Shown: positions 14,759 through 23,891 of the stretch, one piece after another
Position numbering within the stretch: position 1 is the stretch's first letter
How the letters are laid out: every line of letters starts with the position of its first letter
DNA from: Lentisphaerota bacterium
GTDB taxonomy: Bacteria; Verrucomicrobiota; Lentisphaeria; Victivallales; UBA1829
Reading direction: 5' to 3'
Length of the DNA stretch: 33,396 bases
Assembly: GCA_015061565.1 (NCBI GenBank)
Contig: SUWI01000027.1
Span: forward strand, 1-33,396
Translations under genes and position numbers: made by a program
Notes under the pieces: generated by a model
Told to the model about the DNA's origin: nothing
Databases searched by the model: none
Seen by the model: the letters and a program-made list of their open reading frames with translations, nothing else

Positions 14759-14835
14759 TGGTGGGTATAAGTGGGCTCGAACCACTGACCTTCACGATGT
14801 CAACGTGACGCTCTAACCAACTGAGCTATACACCC
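14759..14835 (-). tRNA. tRNA-Val(GAC)
   Basis: The minus strand folds into a full cloverleaf: 7-bp acceptor stem GGGTGTA/TATACCC with one G-U pair, D arm with AGTTGGTTA loop, anticodon stem TCACG/CGTGA with loop TTGACAT (anticodon GAC, valine), 5-nt variable region, T arm AGTGG/CCACT with loop TTCGAGC, discriminator A and an encoded CCA at 14761-14759. The mature part without CCA is 14762-14835. A strong promoter precedes it at 14853-14880. Its 3' end faces the accessory region on the left. Confidence 0.95.
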
Positions 14836-14852
14836 ATTCGATATTGGCATGT

Positions 14853-14880
14853 AATATATCATGCACTTTCCATATTTCAA
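14853..14880 (-). promoter_or_regulatory. promoter of tRNA-Val
   Basis: On the minus strand TTGAAA (14880-14875), a 16-bp spacer and TATATT (14858-14853) lie 17 bp before the first base of the tRNA. It matches the promoter form at 529-556. Confidence 0.65.
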
Positions 14881-15045
14881 GCTGTTTTTTGAAAAAAAAT
14901 GGTTTTTTTCGGAGCAACCGCCGCTGCCGGAGCAAAAAGTCATCAAAAAAACTGTTTTTCCGTTAAAACGGAGAAAAAAATCAGAGATCAGGACGTATAA
15001 TAGATTGTGGAGAGCAACCCCCAACAACCGACAGGAGATCATGCA

Positions 15046-17355
15046 ATGGACAAGAAATCGGCAGCATCACAGATCGAACAGGAACGTCTTTTCGGAGCGG
15101 ACGTCGATCTGTTCAAATCGTATTATGCAGTGAAATTTCTGCACAACATCCTCAAGACCATCGGACTGCGGGAAATCAAAGACAATGATTTCTACCGTTC
15201 GGCGGCGGCTTATGTGACGAGTGAAGAGATTTCGGAAATCTACGACAGCATTCTGCCGAAAAAGAAACGCGAGGAAATTGCGGAATCGCGTTACCGGACA
15301 CCGCCGGAAATCGGGGAAGACGATCTTGACGATGTGCTCTCCTACCTGGGGAGAAATATCAGCCGGCGGAAAAAGATGTGGAGCAAACTGGAACCGATCT
15401 ACGCCGTCCGGGAAAAGGAATTCAAAGAACGGCTGAAAGAACCGAAACGCTATGTCTCGGCGGTGGAAAGACGGTTTCTGGAAATGAAGGAACTGTTCAG
15501 CCTCACGCAGACGGAAATGGAGATCCTGCTGGCGATCTTCTTCTCGGCGACCAGCTATCTCGAACTCGGCGATTTCAATCCGGGGCGTTACCAGCAGGGT
15601 GAAAAGATCGGAGCACTGGCCAAGACGGTCGGCAAGCTGGATGTGGAAATTGCGGAACTGCTGAACGAAAACCACAATATCGGCAAATTCCAGCTGGTGG
15701 ACCGGGACTGCGACCTGGACCGGACGTTCCTTTCCTATCTGTCGGGTATCTCGTCGCAGGCACTGTCGGAGAAATTCTGGAACAAGTTCGAGGGAGAAGC
15801 CCTGCCCTGGAATTTCCACGGCAAGCTGGCGGAAAAGAACGGGAGCGTGCTGAAGCGCATGATCACGGCGAAAACACCGGATACCGGCCTTTCCATCCTG
15901 CTCTACGGAGTGGCCGGCTCGGGCAAATCGAGTTTTGCGGCCAGCCTCGCCAGAGATATGGGCAAAGACCTGTATTTCATTGCGCAGAACGATGATGACA
16001 ACCGGCGGCTGAGCTACAGTCCGGCGTTCCGTTACGCTGCGCTGGCAGTGGCGCAGAAGCAGCTCGATCCCGACAAGTGCATCCTGGTGGTCGATGAATG
16101 CGACAAGATGGTGGAAAATGTCTCCATCGGCGGAGGACTCCTGAGCCTCTTCGGCATCGAGCCGGCCGGCGGACGCGACGGCGACACCAAAGGCCAGCTC
16201 AACACGGTCATGGACCAGAACCGGCATACGGTCATCTGGATCTGCAACAGCAAGCAGAATGCGATCGACCCCAGCAGCCGGAGACGGTTCGATTATTCCA
16301 TCTTCTTCGACGAACTGAGTCCGTCGACCCGGGTGCATATCTGGGACAACGTTCTGAAATACCATCACTGCGAAGGCCGGCTCTCGGAGGAGTTCATCAA
16401 CCGCATCAGCATCCGTTACCGGGTCAATCCGGGCGGGATTTCCGTGGCGGTCCGGAATGCGGCGCTGCTCTGCAGGAAGGATCCCAAAGCGAATTTTGAG
16501 GAAGAAGTGATGACCTTCCTGAAATCGCATTGTGCGCTGCTCGGCATCCAGGAATCACCGGAAGACAAGCTCGAACCGGCCAGGGATTATTCGCTGGAAG
16601 GGCTCAACATCCGGAGCGGCATCAAGCTGCCGAGGCTGATCGAGGTCTGCAGGAAATTCCTCAAGACCATGGAAAACATCCAGGAAAACCGTGACCAGCC
16701 GCGGATGAATCTGCTGCTGTTCGGGGTGCCCGGCGCGGGCAAAACCGAGTTCGTGAAATATCTGGCCAAGCAGCTGGACAAGCCGCTGTGCGTCAAAAAC
16801 GCGAGCGACCTGCTGAACATGTATGTCGGCGGCACGGAACAGCGGATCGCGGCGGCCTTTGCGGAAGCGGAGGCCAATGGCGAGATCCTCTTCATCGACG
16901 AAGGCGATTCCCTGCTTGGCAGCCGCGAAGGGGCGAGCAAGAGCTGGGAAGTCAGCCAGGTCAGCACCCTGCTGGCGGAAATGGAACGGTTCAGAGGCAT
17001 CTTCATCGTCGGCACCAATCTGGTCCAGCGGCTGGACGGTGCGGCCCTGCGGCGGTTCAGTTTCAGACTGCATTTCGATTATCTGACCGACGAAGGCAAG
17101 GAGATCTTCTACAAGACCTACTTCTCTCCGCTGCACATGCCGGAACTGACGGCTGAGGAGAAGAAGGTCCTGCATAAGATCGACCAGATGACTCCGAGCG
17201 ATTTCCGGAACGTGCGCCAGCAGTTCTTCTATCTGGAAGATTCCAGCCTGACCAACGCGGAGATCCTGGAAGCGCTGGGAGCTGAAGTTGCTTCGAGGAC
17301 CTCGGGCAGCAATTACACCGGTCTGGGCAAGATTGCCAACCGGATGGGTTTCTGA
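15046..17355 (+). CDS. tandem AAA+ ATPase
   Basis: A 769-residue protein with two AAA+ modules behind a helical N-terminal region (1 to about 280). Module 1: Walker A GVAGSGKSS (about residue 287), Walker B ILVVDECD (about 346) and a sensor Asn in VIWICNSK. Module 2: Walker A GVPGAGKTE (about 560), Walker B ILFIDEGD (about 613) and IVGTNLVQRL, then an arginine-finger-like RRFSFR. ATG 15046 has AGGAG 8 bp upstream; an earlier GTG at 15007 lacks one. TATAAT at 14996-15001 is a likely -10. It probably remodels or unfolds proteins, as related two-module ATPases do, but no partner gene is adjacent. It starts about 210 bp from the tRNA. Confidence 0.85.
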   Translation: MDKKSAASQIEQERLFGADVDLFKSYYAVKFLHNILKTIGLREIKDNDFYRSAAAYVTSEEISEIYDSILPKKKREEIAESRYRTPPEIGEDDLDDVLSYLGRNISRRKKMWSKLEPIYAVREKEFKERLKEPKRYVSAVERRFLEMKELFSLTQTEMEILLAIFFSATSYLELGDFNPGRYQQGEKIGALAKTVGKLDVEIAELLNENHNIGKFQLVDRDCDLDRTFLSYLSGISSQALSEKFWNKFEGEALPWNFHGKLAEKNGSVLKRMITAKTPDTGLSILLYGVAGSGKSSFAASLARDMGKDLYFIAQNDDDNRRLSYSPAFRYAALAVAQKQLDPDKCILVVDECDKMVENVSIGGGLLSLFGIEPAGGRDGDTKGQLNTVMDQNRHTVIWICNSKQNAIDPSSRRRFDYSIFFDELSPSTRVHIWDNVLKYHHCEGRLSEEFINRISIRYRVNPGGISVAVRNAALLCRKDPKANFEEEVMTFLKSHCALLGIQESPEDKLEPARDYSLEGLNIRSGIKLPRLIEVCRKFLKTMENIQENRDQPRMNLLLFGVPGAGKTEFVKYLAKQLDKPLCVKNASDLLNMYVGGTEQRIAAAFAEAEANGEILFIDEGDSLLGSREGASKSWEVSQVSTLLAEMERFRGIFIVGTNLVQRLDGAALRRFSFRLHFDYLTDEGKEIFYKTYFSPLHMPELTAEEKKVLHKIDQMTPSDFRNVRQQFFYLEDSSLTNAEILEALGAEVASRTSGSNYTGLGKIANRMGF

Positions 17356-17377
17356 CCTCAGGCAGCAGACGCACCGG

Positions 17378-17423
17378 CCTCTTCATTTCCGGAGTTGATT
17401 TTTCGGGAATGAAGAGGTATATT
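17378..17423 (+). promoter_or_regulatory. promoter of the ACT/UPF0210 pair, overlapped by an inverted repeat
   Basis: TTGATT at 17395-17400, a 17-bp spacer and TATATT at 17418-17423 form a good promoter 25 bp before the ATG at 17449. A 13-bp inverted repeat (17378-17390 with 17405-17417, one G-U) places the -35 in its 14-nt loop and fills the spacer with its right arm. It could bind a dimeric regulator, or form the end hairpin of the AAA+ transcript, though no T run follows. Confidence 0.6.
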
Positions 17424-17448
17424 ATAGAATCTAAAACGGAGCGTTTCT

Positions 17449-17718
17449 ATGAGAGCAGTCATCAGTGTAGTCGGGTGCGATGCCGTCGGCATCATCGCCC
17501 AGGTCAGCAAAGGGTGCGCCGATTGCGGCGTCAATATTCTGGATATCTCCCAGACCGTGCTGCAGAATTATTTCACCATGATCATGATCACGGATATCGA
17601 CCAGATCAATATCCCGTTCACGGAATTCGTGGACCGGATGGCCGCGCTCGGCAAAAGCCTGAATCTGGAGATCCACGCCATGCATGAAGACATCTTCAAT
17701 GCCATGCACCGGATCTGA
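17449..17718 (+). CDS. ACT-domain protein (UPF0237 family)
   Basis: An 89-residue single ACT domain of the UPF0237 type: it begins [19 protein letters not shown], continues with [26 protein letters not shown] and ends in a short helix, giving the beta-alpha-beta-beta-alpha-beta order of ACT domains. These domains bind amino acids or similar small molecules and regulate partners; here the closest partner is the UPF0210 gene 14 bp downstream, and the pairing is conserved in many bacteria. It has its own promoter at 17395-17423. Its ligand is unknown. Redox or amino-acid sensing would be a guess. Confidence 0.9.
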   Translation: MRAVISVVGCDAVGIIAQVSKGCADCGVNILDISQTVLQNYFTMIMITDIDQINIPFTEFVDRMAALGKSLNLEIHAMHEDIFNAMHRI

Positions 17719-17732
17719 AAGGGCCCTGCATC

Positions 17733-19088
17733 ATGCTCGAAAGCAACGATATTCTCGAAACGCTCAACATGATCCGGGAAGAGTGCCTGGACGTCCGGAC
17801 CATCACCATGGGGATCTCCCTGTTCGACTGCCAGAGCGAAGACGAAAACCGTCTGTGCGCGAAGATCTATGACAAGATCATGCGGCACGCGAAGCACCTG
17901 GTCAGGACCGGCGAAGATATCTCCAAGGAATACGGCATTCCGATCATCAACAAGCGGATCAGCGTGACGCCGGTCGCGCTGCTGGCCGGCAGCCTCGGCC
18001 GCAGCGGCGTGATCCGGATCGCGCAGACGCTCGACAAGGCCGCGCACGAACTCGGGGTCAATTTCATCGGCGGCTACAGCGCGCTGGTGCAGAAGGGTTT
18101 CACCAACGGCAGCCGCACGCTGATCGAATCGATCCCGGAAGCGCTGGCCCAGACCGAGCGGGTCTGTTCCTCGGTCAACGTGGCCTCGACCAAGGCGGGG
18201 ATCAATATGGACGCGGTGGCGCTGATGGCGCACATCATCCGCAAAAGCGCCGAGCTCACCCGCGACCGGAATGCGATCGGCTGTGCGAAACTGGTCGTGT
18301 TCGCCAATGTGCCGGAGGACAATCCGTTCATGGCTGGCGCGTTCCACGGCATGGGCGAACCGGAAACCGTCATCAACGTCGGCGTTTCGGGTCCGGGCGT
18401 GGTGGCTTCCGCGATCCGCCGGGCGGGCGAGCACAGCGACCTGACGGAAATCGCCGAAACGATCAAGAAAACGGCGTTCAAGATCACCCGGGTAGGCCAG
18501 CTGGTGGCGCGGGTGGCGTCCGAACGGCTGGGCGTGCCGTTCGGCATCGTGGACCTTTCGCTGGCGCCCACGCCTGCCATCGGTGATTCGGTGGCATATA
18601 TTCTGGAATCGATCGGGCTGGAAAAATGCGGCTGTCCGGGCACGACCGCCGCGCTCGCCATGCTCAATGACGCAGTCAAGAAAGGCGGCGTCATGGCCTC
18701 GTCCCACGTCGGCGGCCTTTCCGGAGCGTTCATACCGGTGTCCGAAGATGCCGGTATGATCGAGGCGGCCAAAACCGGCGCGCTCACCATCGAAAAACTC
18801 GAAGCCATGACCGCGGTCTGTTCGGTCGGGCTGGATATGATCGCCATCCCTGGCGATACGGCAGAAGCGGTCATCGCCGGCATCATCGCCGACGAAATGG
18901 CCATCGGCGTGGTCAATTACAAGACCACGGCAGTGAGGCTGATCCCCGCAGGCAAAGCCGGCGACATGATCTCGTTCGGCGGTCTGCTCGGAGAAGCGCC
19001 GGTCATCCCGGTTTCAGGGTATTCTCCGGAGAAAATGATCCGCCGAGGCGGACGCATCCCCGCTCCGATCCAGAGTCTGAAAAACTGA
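17733..19088 (+). CDS. UPF0210/DUF711 (PFL-like) family protein
   Basis: A 451-residue protein of the UPF0210 (DUF711, also called PFL family) group, at the usual length of about 450. Features include [26 protein letters not shown] at the start (quoted in part), [27 protein letters not shown], a [22 protein letters not shown] run in the middle and [17 protein letters not shown] later. It is cytosolic. AAAGGG lies 8 bp before the ATG. Always found after an ACT protein, it is thought to be controlled by it; the reaction is not known to me, and the fold relates to the glycyl-radical/PFL-like group. It ends 5 bp before a converging gene. Confidence 0.9.
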   Translation: MLESNDILETLNMIREECLDVRTITMGISLFDCQSEDENRLCAKIYDKIMRHAKHLVRTGEDISKEYGIPIINKRISVTPVALLAGSLGRSGVIRIAQTLDKAAHELGVNFIGGYSALVQKGFTNGSRTLIESIPEALAQTERVCSSVNVASTKAGINMDAVALMAHIIRKSAELTRDRNAIGCAKLVVFANVPEDNPFMAGAFHGMGEPETVINVGVSGPGVVASAIRRAGEHSDLTEIAETIKKTAFKITRVGQLVARVASERLGVPFGIVDLSLAPTPAIGDSVAYILESIGLEKCGCPGTTAALAMLNDAVKKGGVMASSHVGGLSGAFIPVSEDAGMIEAAKTGALTIEKLEAMTAVCSVGLDMIAIPGDTAEAVIAGIIADEMAIGVVNYKTTAVRLIPAGKAGDMISFGGLLGEAPVIPVSGYSPEKMIRRGGRIPAPIQSLKN

Positions 19089-19093
19089 TCCGG

Positions 19094-20251
19094 TCAGCGG
19101 GAACGGCGCACTTTCACCAGCAGGACTTCCCCCCGAATACCCAACCGGCAGGGAAAACCGCACCAGATCCCGGTTCCGGAACTGACGATCATTTTCGCTT
19201 TGCCGCAGGTATAGAGGCCGGAGGTGTAATCCTGGGTCAGGGCAAACACCCAGTGCAGCACCGGAAACAGTCCGCCGTGGATATGTCCGGAAAGCTGCAG
19301 TCCGACCCCGTTTGACGCGGCTTCTTCAAAGTATCTCGGCTTGTGGCACAGCAGGATCACCGGTTTACCCTTCGGGATCTTCCGAACCGCCAGCGGGATT
19401 TCCGGCAGGTAAGACTCCCGGTTGCCGGGGGAAAACACCAGATTTTCTGCCCAGGAATCGTTCACCCCGGCCAGATAAAGATCGAAGTTTTTCAATTTCA
19501 GACTTTCATTGCACAGGAAAGGTATGCCGATCGAATCGATCCTCCGGAAATTCTCCCGTCCCTCCGGATAATATTCGTGGTTGCCGGTCACCGCATAAAC
19601 GCCCTCCGGAGCGGATAATTTCTTCAGTTCCGCCAGGACGGCGTCCGAAAGGCCGTCGCGGGTATTGGTAAAATCGCCCAGCAGGAAAATCACGTGCGGT
19701 TTCAGGGAATTGAGCAGATCCACGATCCGGGCCGCATAGCGGTGATCGTAAACCGGATCGAAATGCAGATCACTGACGGCGGCAATGCGCAGCTCCCCTG
19801 CCCCGGCGGGATAGTTTTCCAGCTCGACAGTATAATCCCTCACGGGAGGTTCCATCAGGCTGAACGAGATCCCGGCCGCACTGAGCAGCACACTGCACAG
19901 CAGCATCCCGAAGAAAATGCGGTTCCGGTAATGCGGATAACGCCAGTTACAGCGCGTTTTCCGGCAATACCGTTTCGAGGCGTAATACAGCAGAAGCTCC
20001 AGCACGGCAAAGATACCCAGAAAAGCGGCACAGCAATAAAGGAACTGAGCCGCCAGCCAGACCGTGTACGGCCATTTTTCCACCCCGTCGATGAGCTGAT
20101 AATTGGTGCACAAGCGCAGCAGATGATACGGGGAAATCAGAACACAGAGTCCGAGTCCGCCGGCAATTTTCCGCCATAACGGCCACGGCCGGCCCAGGAA
20201 CAAGACGCCGAACAGCAGCAGCCACAGCAGAAATGGAACGAACCGGGTCAT
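19094..20251 (-). CDS. membrane-anchored calcineurin-like metallophosphoesterase
   Basis: A 385-residue protein. The first about 135 residues hold four hydrophobic helices (starting at residues about 4, 29, 65 and 115). The rest is a calcineurin-type metallophosphoesterase of the YkuE/YaeI kind: motif D-x-H in VSDLHFD, GDFTN, GNHEYY, CHKPR and SGHIHGG, giving the full set of metal ligands. The catalytic part follows the last helix, so it probably faces the outside of the inner membrane. Related enzymes act on lipid or nucleotide phosphates such as UDP-diacylglucosamine or phosphatidylglycerol-like compounds. It is last in the minus-strand cluster, 9 bp after the aldo/keto reductase gene; its RBS is weak. 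Confidence 0.85.
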   Translation of the reverse strand: MTRFVPFLLWLLLFGVLFLGRPWPLWRKIAGGLGLCVLISPYHLLRLCTNYQLIDGVEKWPYTVWLAAQFLYCCAAFLGIFAVLELLLYYASKRYCRKTRCNWRYPHYRNRIFFGMLLCSVLLSAAGISFSLMEPPVRDYTVELENYPAGAGELRIAAVSDLHFDPVYDHRYAARIVDLLNSLKPHVIFLLGDFTNTRDGLSDAVLAELKKLSAPEGVYAVTGNHEYYPEGRENFRRIDSIGIPFLCNESLKLKNFDLYLAGVNDSWAENLVFSPGNRESYLPEIPLAVRKIPKGKPVILLCHKPRYFEEAASNGVGLQLSGHIHGGLFPVLHWVFALTQDYTSGLYTCGKAKMIVSSGTGIWCGFPCRLGIRGEVLLVKVRRSR

Positions 20252-20260
20252 TGGAAGGAC

Positions 20261-21109
20261 TCACCGCAGGGGCACAGTTGAAATGTAATTCCGGTCCGGA
20301 AATTCATTCCGCAGACGTTCGACATCCGCATCGGCCAGAACGGTCCCGACGGCCTTGAGATTCTCCGGCAGATGCGCCGGGTTCTTCATGGCGGTGATCG
20401 CCGTGACCTGTTTCTGCGAAAGCAGCCATGCCAACCCGAGCTGACCGAGCGTCACGCCGTATTTCCGGCAAAGTTCATCGGTCAGCGGACACGCCTCGAC
20501 CCCGCGCAGCGGACGCCAGGCCTGCAGCAGGATATCGTGCTCCTGACAATATGCCAGCAGGCCGGAACTTTCCGGTTCGCGGAATTTGAGGCTGTAATGC
20601 ACCTGATTGACCACGATCGGCGCACTCGAACAGCGCACGGCGCGGGCCAGACGGTCCGGCAGAAAATTGCTGACGCCGATATGTTCCGTCATACCGCTTT
20701 CAGCCAGTTCATTGAGCGCGCCGATCGTCTCTTCCAGCGGCACTTCGTCATTGACCTGATGATGCAGATAAAGATCGAAATGGTCGGTTCCGAGGCGTTT
20801 CAGCGAGGCTTCCGCCGAGCGCAGCACATCGTCGCGATGCAGATGATTCTTCCAGACTTTCGAGGTGATGAACAGCTTTTCGCGGGGGTATCCGGCAATG
20901 GCTTTTCCGACCAGCGTTTCGGCATATCCGGCGGCGTAATATTCCGCGGTGTCGATCAGGTTGAACCCGGCTGCGATCCCCGCCTGCAGAGCGGCGATCT
21001 GTCCGGCGTCGTCGTTTTCCGGGTTGCGTTCCTCGCGTCCGCCAAACTGCCAGGTGCCCATTCCCAGCACGGGCATTGCAAAACCGTTGGACAAAGTTTT
21101 CACCTGCAT
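20261..21109 (-). CDS. aldo/keto reductase
   Basis: A 282-residue aldo/keto reductase, the usual length. Seen are MPVLGMGTW, the catalytic Asp-Tyr-Lys set with NLIDTAEYY (Asp and Tyr), SKVW (Lys) and YLHHQ (His in place), the IGVSNFLP segment and the NADPH-binding region around AITAMKNPAHLPENLKA. Start 21109 has GGGAGG about 10 bp upstream; the preceding symporter stop overlaps this spacer. The enzyme reduces aldehydes or ketoses with NADPH in the cytosol. With the isomerase and symporter upstream it may handle an imported sugar or sugar derivative, but its substrate cannot be read from the sequence. Confidence 0.93.
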   Translation of the reverse strand: MQVKTLSNGFAMPVLGMGTWQFGGREERNPENDDAGQIAALQAGIAAGFNLIDTAEYYAAGYAETLVGKAIAGYPREKLFITSKVWKNHLHRDDVLRSAEASLKRLGTDHFDLYLHHQVNDEVPLEETIGALNELAESGMTEHIGVSNFLPDRLARAVRCSSAPIVVNQVHYSLKFREPESSGLLAYCQEHDILLQAWRPLRGVEACPLTDELCRKYGVTLGQLGLAWLLSQKQVTAITAMKNPAHLPENLKAVGTVLADADVERLRNEFPDRNYISTVPLR

Positions 21110-21110
21110 T

Positions 21111-22586
21111 TCAATTTTCCTCCCTTGAATTTTTCCGCCACAGCCAGCGGAGATTTTCCGCCGTGGGCTCCGTGCCCGCGATCCGGCTGAAAAGATGACA
21201 TAAGACCACGGTCAGCGCCAGATTCACCACGGCGTAATAATGCAGCGACAGCGAATGCACCGCCAGCGCCAGGACCAGACTGCCGACGAATCCGAAGAGC
21301 GAACCCCAGAACATTCCGGAAGCATTGACCCGGCGGCTGAACATCGCCAGCAGCATCATCGCCAGCAGCGGACTGCCCAGGGCATTGACGAACTGATTGA
21401 TGAGCGCGAAAAGCGAACGGTTCCGCGCGGTCAGCGGGATCAGCGTGAGCGCCAGCAGGATCACCAGTCCGCCCGCCGCGAAAGTCAAGGCGCGCACGGA
21501 AATATTTTTCCTGAAACAGCGGGCGTGAAAATCGGAATGATACGCCGCACAGCAGCTGTTCAGTCCGGAGTCGATGCTGGACATGGTCGCGGCGAACAGA
21601 CCGGCAACGATCAGGCCGCCCAGTCCGGGAGGCATACGGCGGATCATATCGGCCATTGCCGCCATGAAAGACGGCTGAACGCCCGGTTCCGCGCCATGAG
21701 CCGCATACGCAGCATACATGGACAAGCCGAAAATGACCAGCAGACCGAGGGAGAACACCGAAACAAGTCCGTTCAGCCACAGTCCGCGCTGCGCCGACCG
21801 CAGATCGCGCGCAGAGAAATAGCGCTGCATCACCATCTGGTCGGCGCCGTAGCGGGAAAGGAACATGACGAAGGTGCCCAGCAGGCCGCTCCAGAAAGTG
21901 ATCCGGATCGAGGGATCGAAGGAAAAATACGAGGCGTCCAGCGGGATCCACGGCTTCAATTTTCCTGCTTGCTCGGCGACCTGGAAAATGCCGCCCGGTC
22001 CCGCACGGCAGACGCACAGCACGATCCCGCCGAACAGAACAAAAAATTGCAGGACGTCGGTCCACATCACCGCTTTCATGCCGCCGACCGCGGTGTAAAG
22101 CGTCGCAATGACGCCGCTGACCAGGATCGCTCCGGTCAGCGGGAATCCGGTCAGTCTGGAGAGGATCTGCGCCGAGGCGAACAGCGCGGCGGACATCCAG
22201 AACAGCCGCCAGAAAATGAACAGTCCGCTCGCCAGCATCCGGACCCGCCAGTCGAAACGCTTTTCCAGATATTCGTAGACGCTGACCAGTTCCATGCGGT
22301 GGAAGAACGGCATCCAGATCAGCACGACCGGGACCGCCGCGAGGAAAAACACCGGCAGGGAAACCAGCACGTAAAGGCCGTGTCCGTAAACCTCACCCGG
22401 AAACGCGAGATAATTGAGGGCGCTGAACGTGGTCACCATCACCGAAAGGCCGATAGGGAAATATCCCATGCTCCTTCCAGCCAAAAAGAAAGAAGTCCCG
22501 TCACGCCCGGCGGAACGGAAAAACCAGCCGATCCCGAGCAGGATCAGCAGATAGATCAGCAGGACGGCATAGTCCGGGATGCCCAT
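21111..22586 (-). CDS. sodium/solute symporter (SSS family)
   Basis: A 491-residue membrane protein of the SSS (SLC5-like) family with about 13 hydrophobic helices. Diagnostic parts are SFFLAGRSMGYFPIGLSVMVTTFS near residues 31-55 (quoted in part), AFPGEVYGHG, the GGMKAVMWTDVLQFFVL loop near residue 170 and SRYGADQMVMQRYFSARD near 264. The second Na+ site region is around AGLFAATMSSIDSGLNS near 326-342. It imports a solute, likely a sugar, carboxylate or similar compound, with sodium. It starts 4 bp after the stop of the isomerase gene and ends one base before the aldo/keto reductase start, so it is in the same operon. The substrate is not determined. Confidence 0.93.
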   Translation of the reverse strand: MGIPDYAVLLIYLLILLGIGWFFRSAGRDGTSFFLAGRSMGYFPIGLSVMVTTFSALNYLAFPGEVYGHGLYVLVSLPVFFLAAVPVVLIWMPFFHRMELVSVYEYLEKRFDWRVRMLASGLFIFWRLFWMSAALFASAQILSRLTGFPLTGAILVSGVIATLYTAVGGMKAVMWTDVLQFFVLFGGIVLCVCRAGPGGIFQVAEQAGKLKPWIPLDASYFSFDPSIRITFWSGLLGTFVMFLSRYGADQMVMQRYFSARDLRSAQRGLWLNGLVSVFSLGLLVIFGLSMYAAYAAHGAEPGVQPSFMAAMADMIRRMPPGLGGLIVAGLFAATMSSIDSGLNSCCAAYHSDFHARCFRKNISVRALTFAAGGLVILLALTLIPLTARNRSLFALINQFVNALGSPLLAMMLLAMFSRRVNASGMFWGSLFGFVGSLVLALAVHSLSLHYYAVVNLALTVVLCHLFSRIAGTEPTAENLRWLWRKNSREEN

Positions 22587-22590
22587 CGGA

Positions 22591-23571
22591 TCACATCAGT
22601 TTGAGCCCGGGCAGATCCTGGATATCGACGATCCCGACCACTTTGCCGGCGGCATCCACCACCACGATATCATCGATTTTACGCTTTTCGACCATCCGCA
22701 GGACTTCGATCGCCAGGGCATCCTGCCGGATCGAGGCCGGATGAGGCGTCATCACATCGCCGACTTTGCGGGAGAGTATCTCCATATCCTTGTCGGCCTT
22801 GCGCCGGAAATCGCCGTCGGTGAAAATGCCGAGCAGCGTATCATCGGGACCCGCGATCACCGCGGAGCCGCCATGCGCGTGGGTCATGGCCAGAATGGTT
22901 TCCTTGATGGTCTTATCCGGCGAGACTTTCGCCAGATGTTCACCCGTGCGCATCACGTCGGACACGCGCATCGTAACGGCGCGGCCGATGGCGCCCGCGG
23001 GATGCAGACGGCCGTAATTTTCCTTGGTGAAACGGCGGAAATGCAGCAAAGTCATCGCGAGCGCATCGCCCATGACCAGAGTCGCGGTGGAACTGGTGGT
23101 CGGCGCGAGGTTGAACGGACAGGCTTCGCGCGGGATTTTGATCGACACATGCAGATCGGAAAGTTTCGCCAGGGACGACTCGGCATTTCCGGTGAAACTG
23201 GCCACTTTCACGCCGAGACGTTTCGCAGGCAGGATCACACGCAGGAGTTCATCGCTTTCCCCGCTGTAGCTGATCGCCAGCACCAGGTCGCCTTCGCTGA
23301 TCATGCCCAGATCGCCGTGCATCGCCTCGACCGCATGCACGAAGATCGAGGTCGAGCCCGTGCTCGCCAGCGAGGCCGCGATCTTTTTGCCGACATGTCC
23401 GCTTTTGCCGATCCCGCAGACCACGATCTTGCCGTTTTTGCCGAGGATCTCCAGACAGAGTTCGACCAGTTGGGCGAACGATCCGTCCAGATGGTCGCGC
23501 ATATATTCCAGACCTTCGATCTCGGTCCGTATGGTTTTCAAGCCTTCTTCGATAATTTCTTTGGCATCCAC
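22591..23571 (-). CDS. kdsD: KpsF/GutQ-type arabinose-5-phosphate isomerase
   Basis: A 326-residue protein of the KdsD/KpsF/GutQ family, at the normal length. Residues about 35-170 form a SIS sugar-isomerase domain (GKIVVCGIGKSGHVGKKIAASLASTGS, quoted in part; FVHAVEAMHGDLGM; AISYSGESDELL). Two CBS domains follow at about 205-320 (VMRTGEHLAKV, ending VVGIVDIQDLPGL). It turns ribulose 5-phosphate into arabinose 5-phosphate for KDO, the inner sugar of lipopolysaccharide. The start is GTG at 23571 with AAGGAA upstream. It heads a four-gene minus-strand cluster; the other genes are not known KDO genes, so operon membership may be positional only. Confidence 0.93.
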   Translation of the reverse strand: MDAKEIIEEGLKTIRTEIEGLEYMRDHLDGSFAQLVELCLEILGKNGKIVVCGIGKSGHVGKKIAASLASTGSTSIFVHAVEAMHGDLGMISEGDLVLAISYSGESDELLRVILPAKRLGVKVASFTGNAESSLAKLSDLHVSIKIPREACPFNLAPTTSSTATLVMGDALAMTLLHFRRFTKENYGRLHPAGAIGRAVTMRVSDVMRTGEHLAKVSPDKTIKETILAMTHAHGGSAVIAGPDDTLLGIFTDGDFRRKADKDMEILSRKVGDVMTPHPASIRQDALAIEVLRMVEKRKIDDIVVVDAAGKVVGIVDIQDLPGLKLM

Positions 23572-23891
23572 GGCAATGTTTCCTTTCCTAAAAACTCTGA
23601 TAATGCGTCAATATAGCTTTTCACTGAAGGAAAGTCAATGCCATTTCCGCAAAATGAGTTTTTTTTAACCAAAAAATGTATTGCGGGACGGAAACGCAGG
23701 ATCACCGGCTTGCTGCGGCTGCCCGAAATCTCGGGCAACAGTTTTGGCTTACGCACTTACCCCATAGGCCCTATAAGTCCTATACGACCTATAAAGTCCG
23801 CAGGGTCCGGAGAGACGTTTTTTCAGAAGACAACTTGAAAAAAAGGGAAACCGGGTTACATTAGTCCCGTTCATTCATATGGAGCAATCGG
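23572..23891. other. 320-bp gene-free region between divergent genes
   Basis: Contains the leader of the KdsD gene (AAGGAA near 23581-23586 on the minus strand), a small GCCCGA/TCGGGC hairpin at 23721-23736, and a block of short CTATA-type repeats at 23761-23799. It also holds an unremarkable AT-rich run, and GGAG before the histidine phosphatase gene. No clear promoter with both hexamers was found. Confidence 0.5.
23761..23799 (+). repeat. short CTATA-type tandem repeats
   Basis: Imperfect units of about 9-10 bp are arranged in tandem: CCATAGGCC, CTATAAGTC, CTATACGAC, CTATAAAGTC. They share C-TATA at a nearly constant spacing. The block lies between two divergent genes. Confidence 0.55.

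Noticed and set aside
15067-16530. A 487-codon minus-strand frame opposite the AAA+ gene
   Set aside because: The plus strand shows both Walker motifs and sensors, so the reverse frame is a mirror open frame.
21240-22604. A 454-codon plus-strand frame opposite the symporter
   Set aside because: It is rich in His, Gln and Arg, as expected for the reverse of a GC-rich membrane protein gene, and the symporter frame carries clear family motifs.
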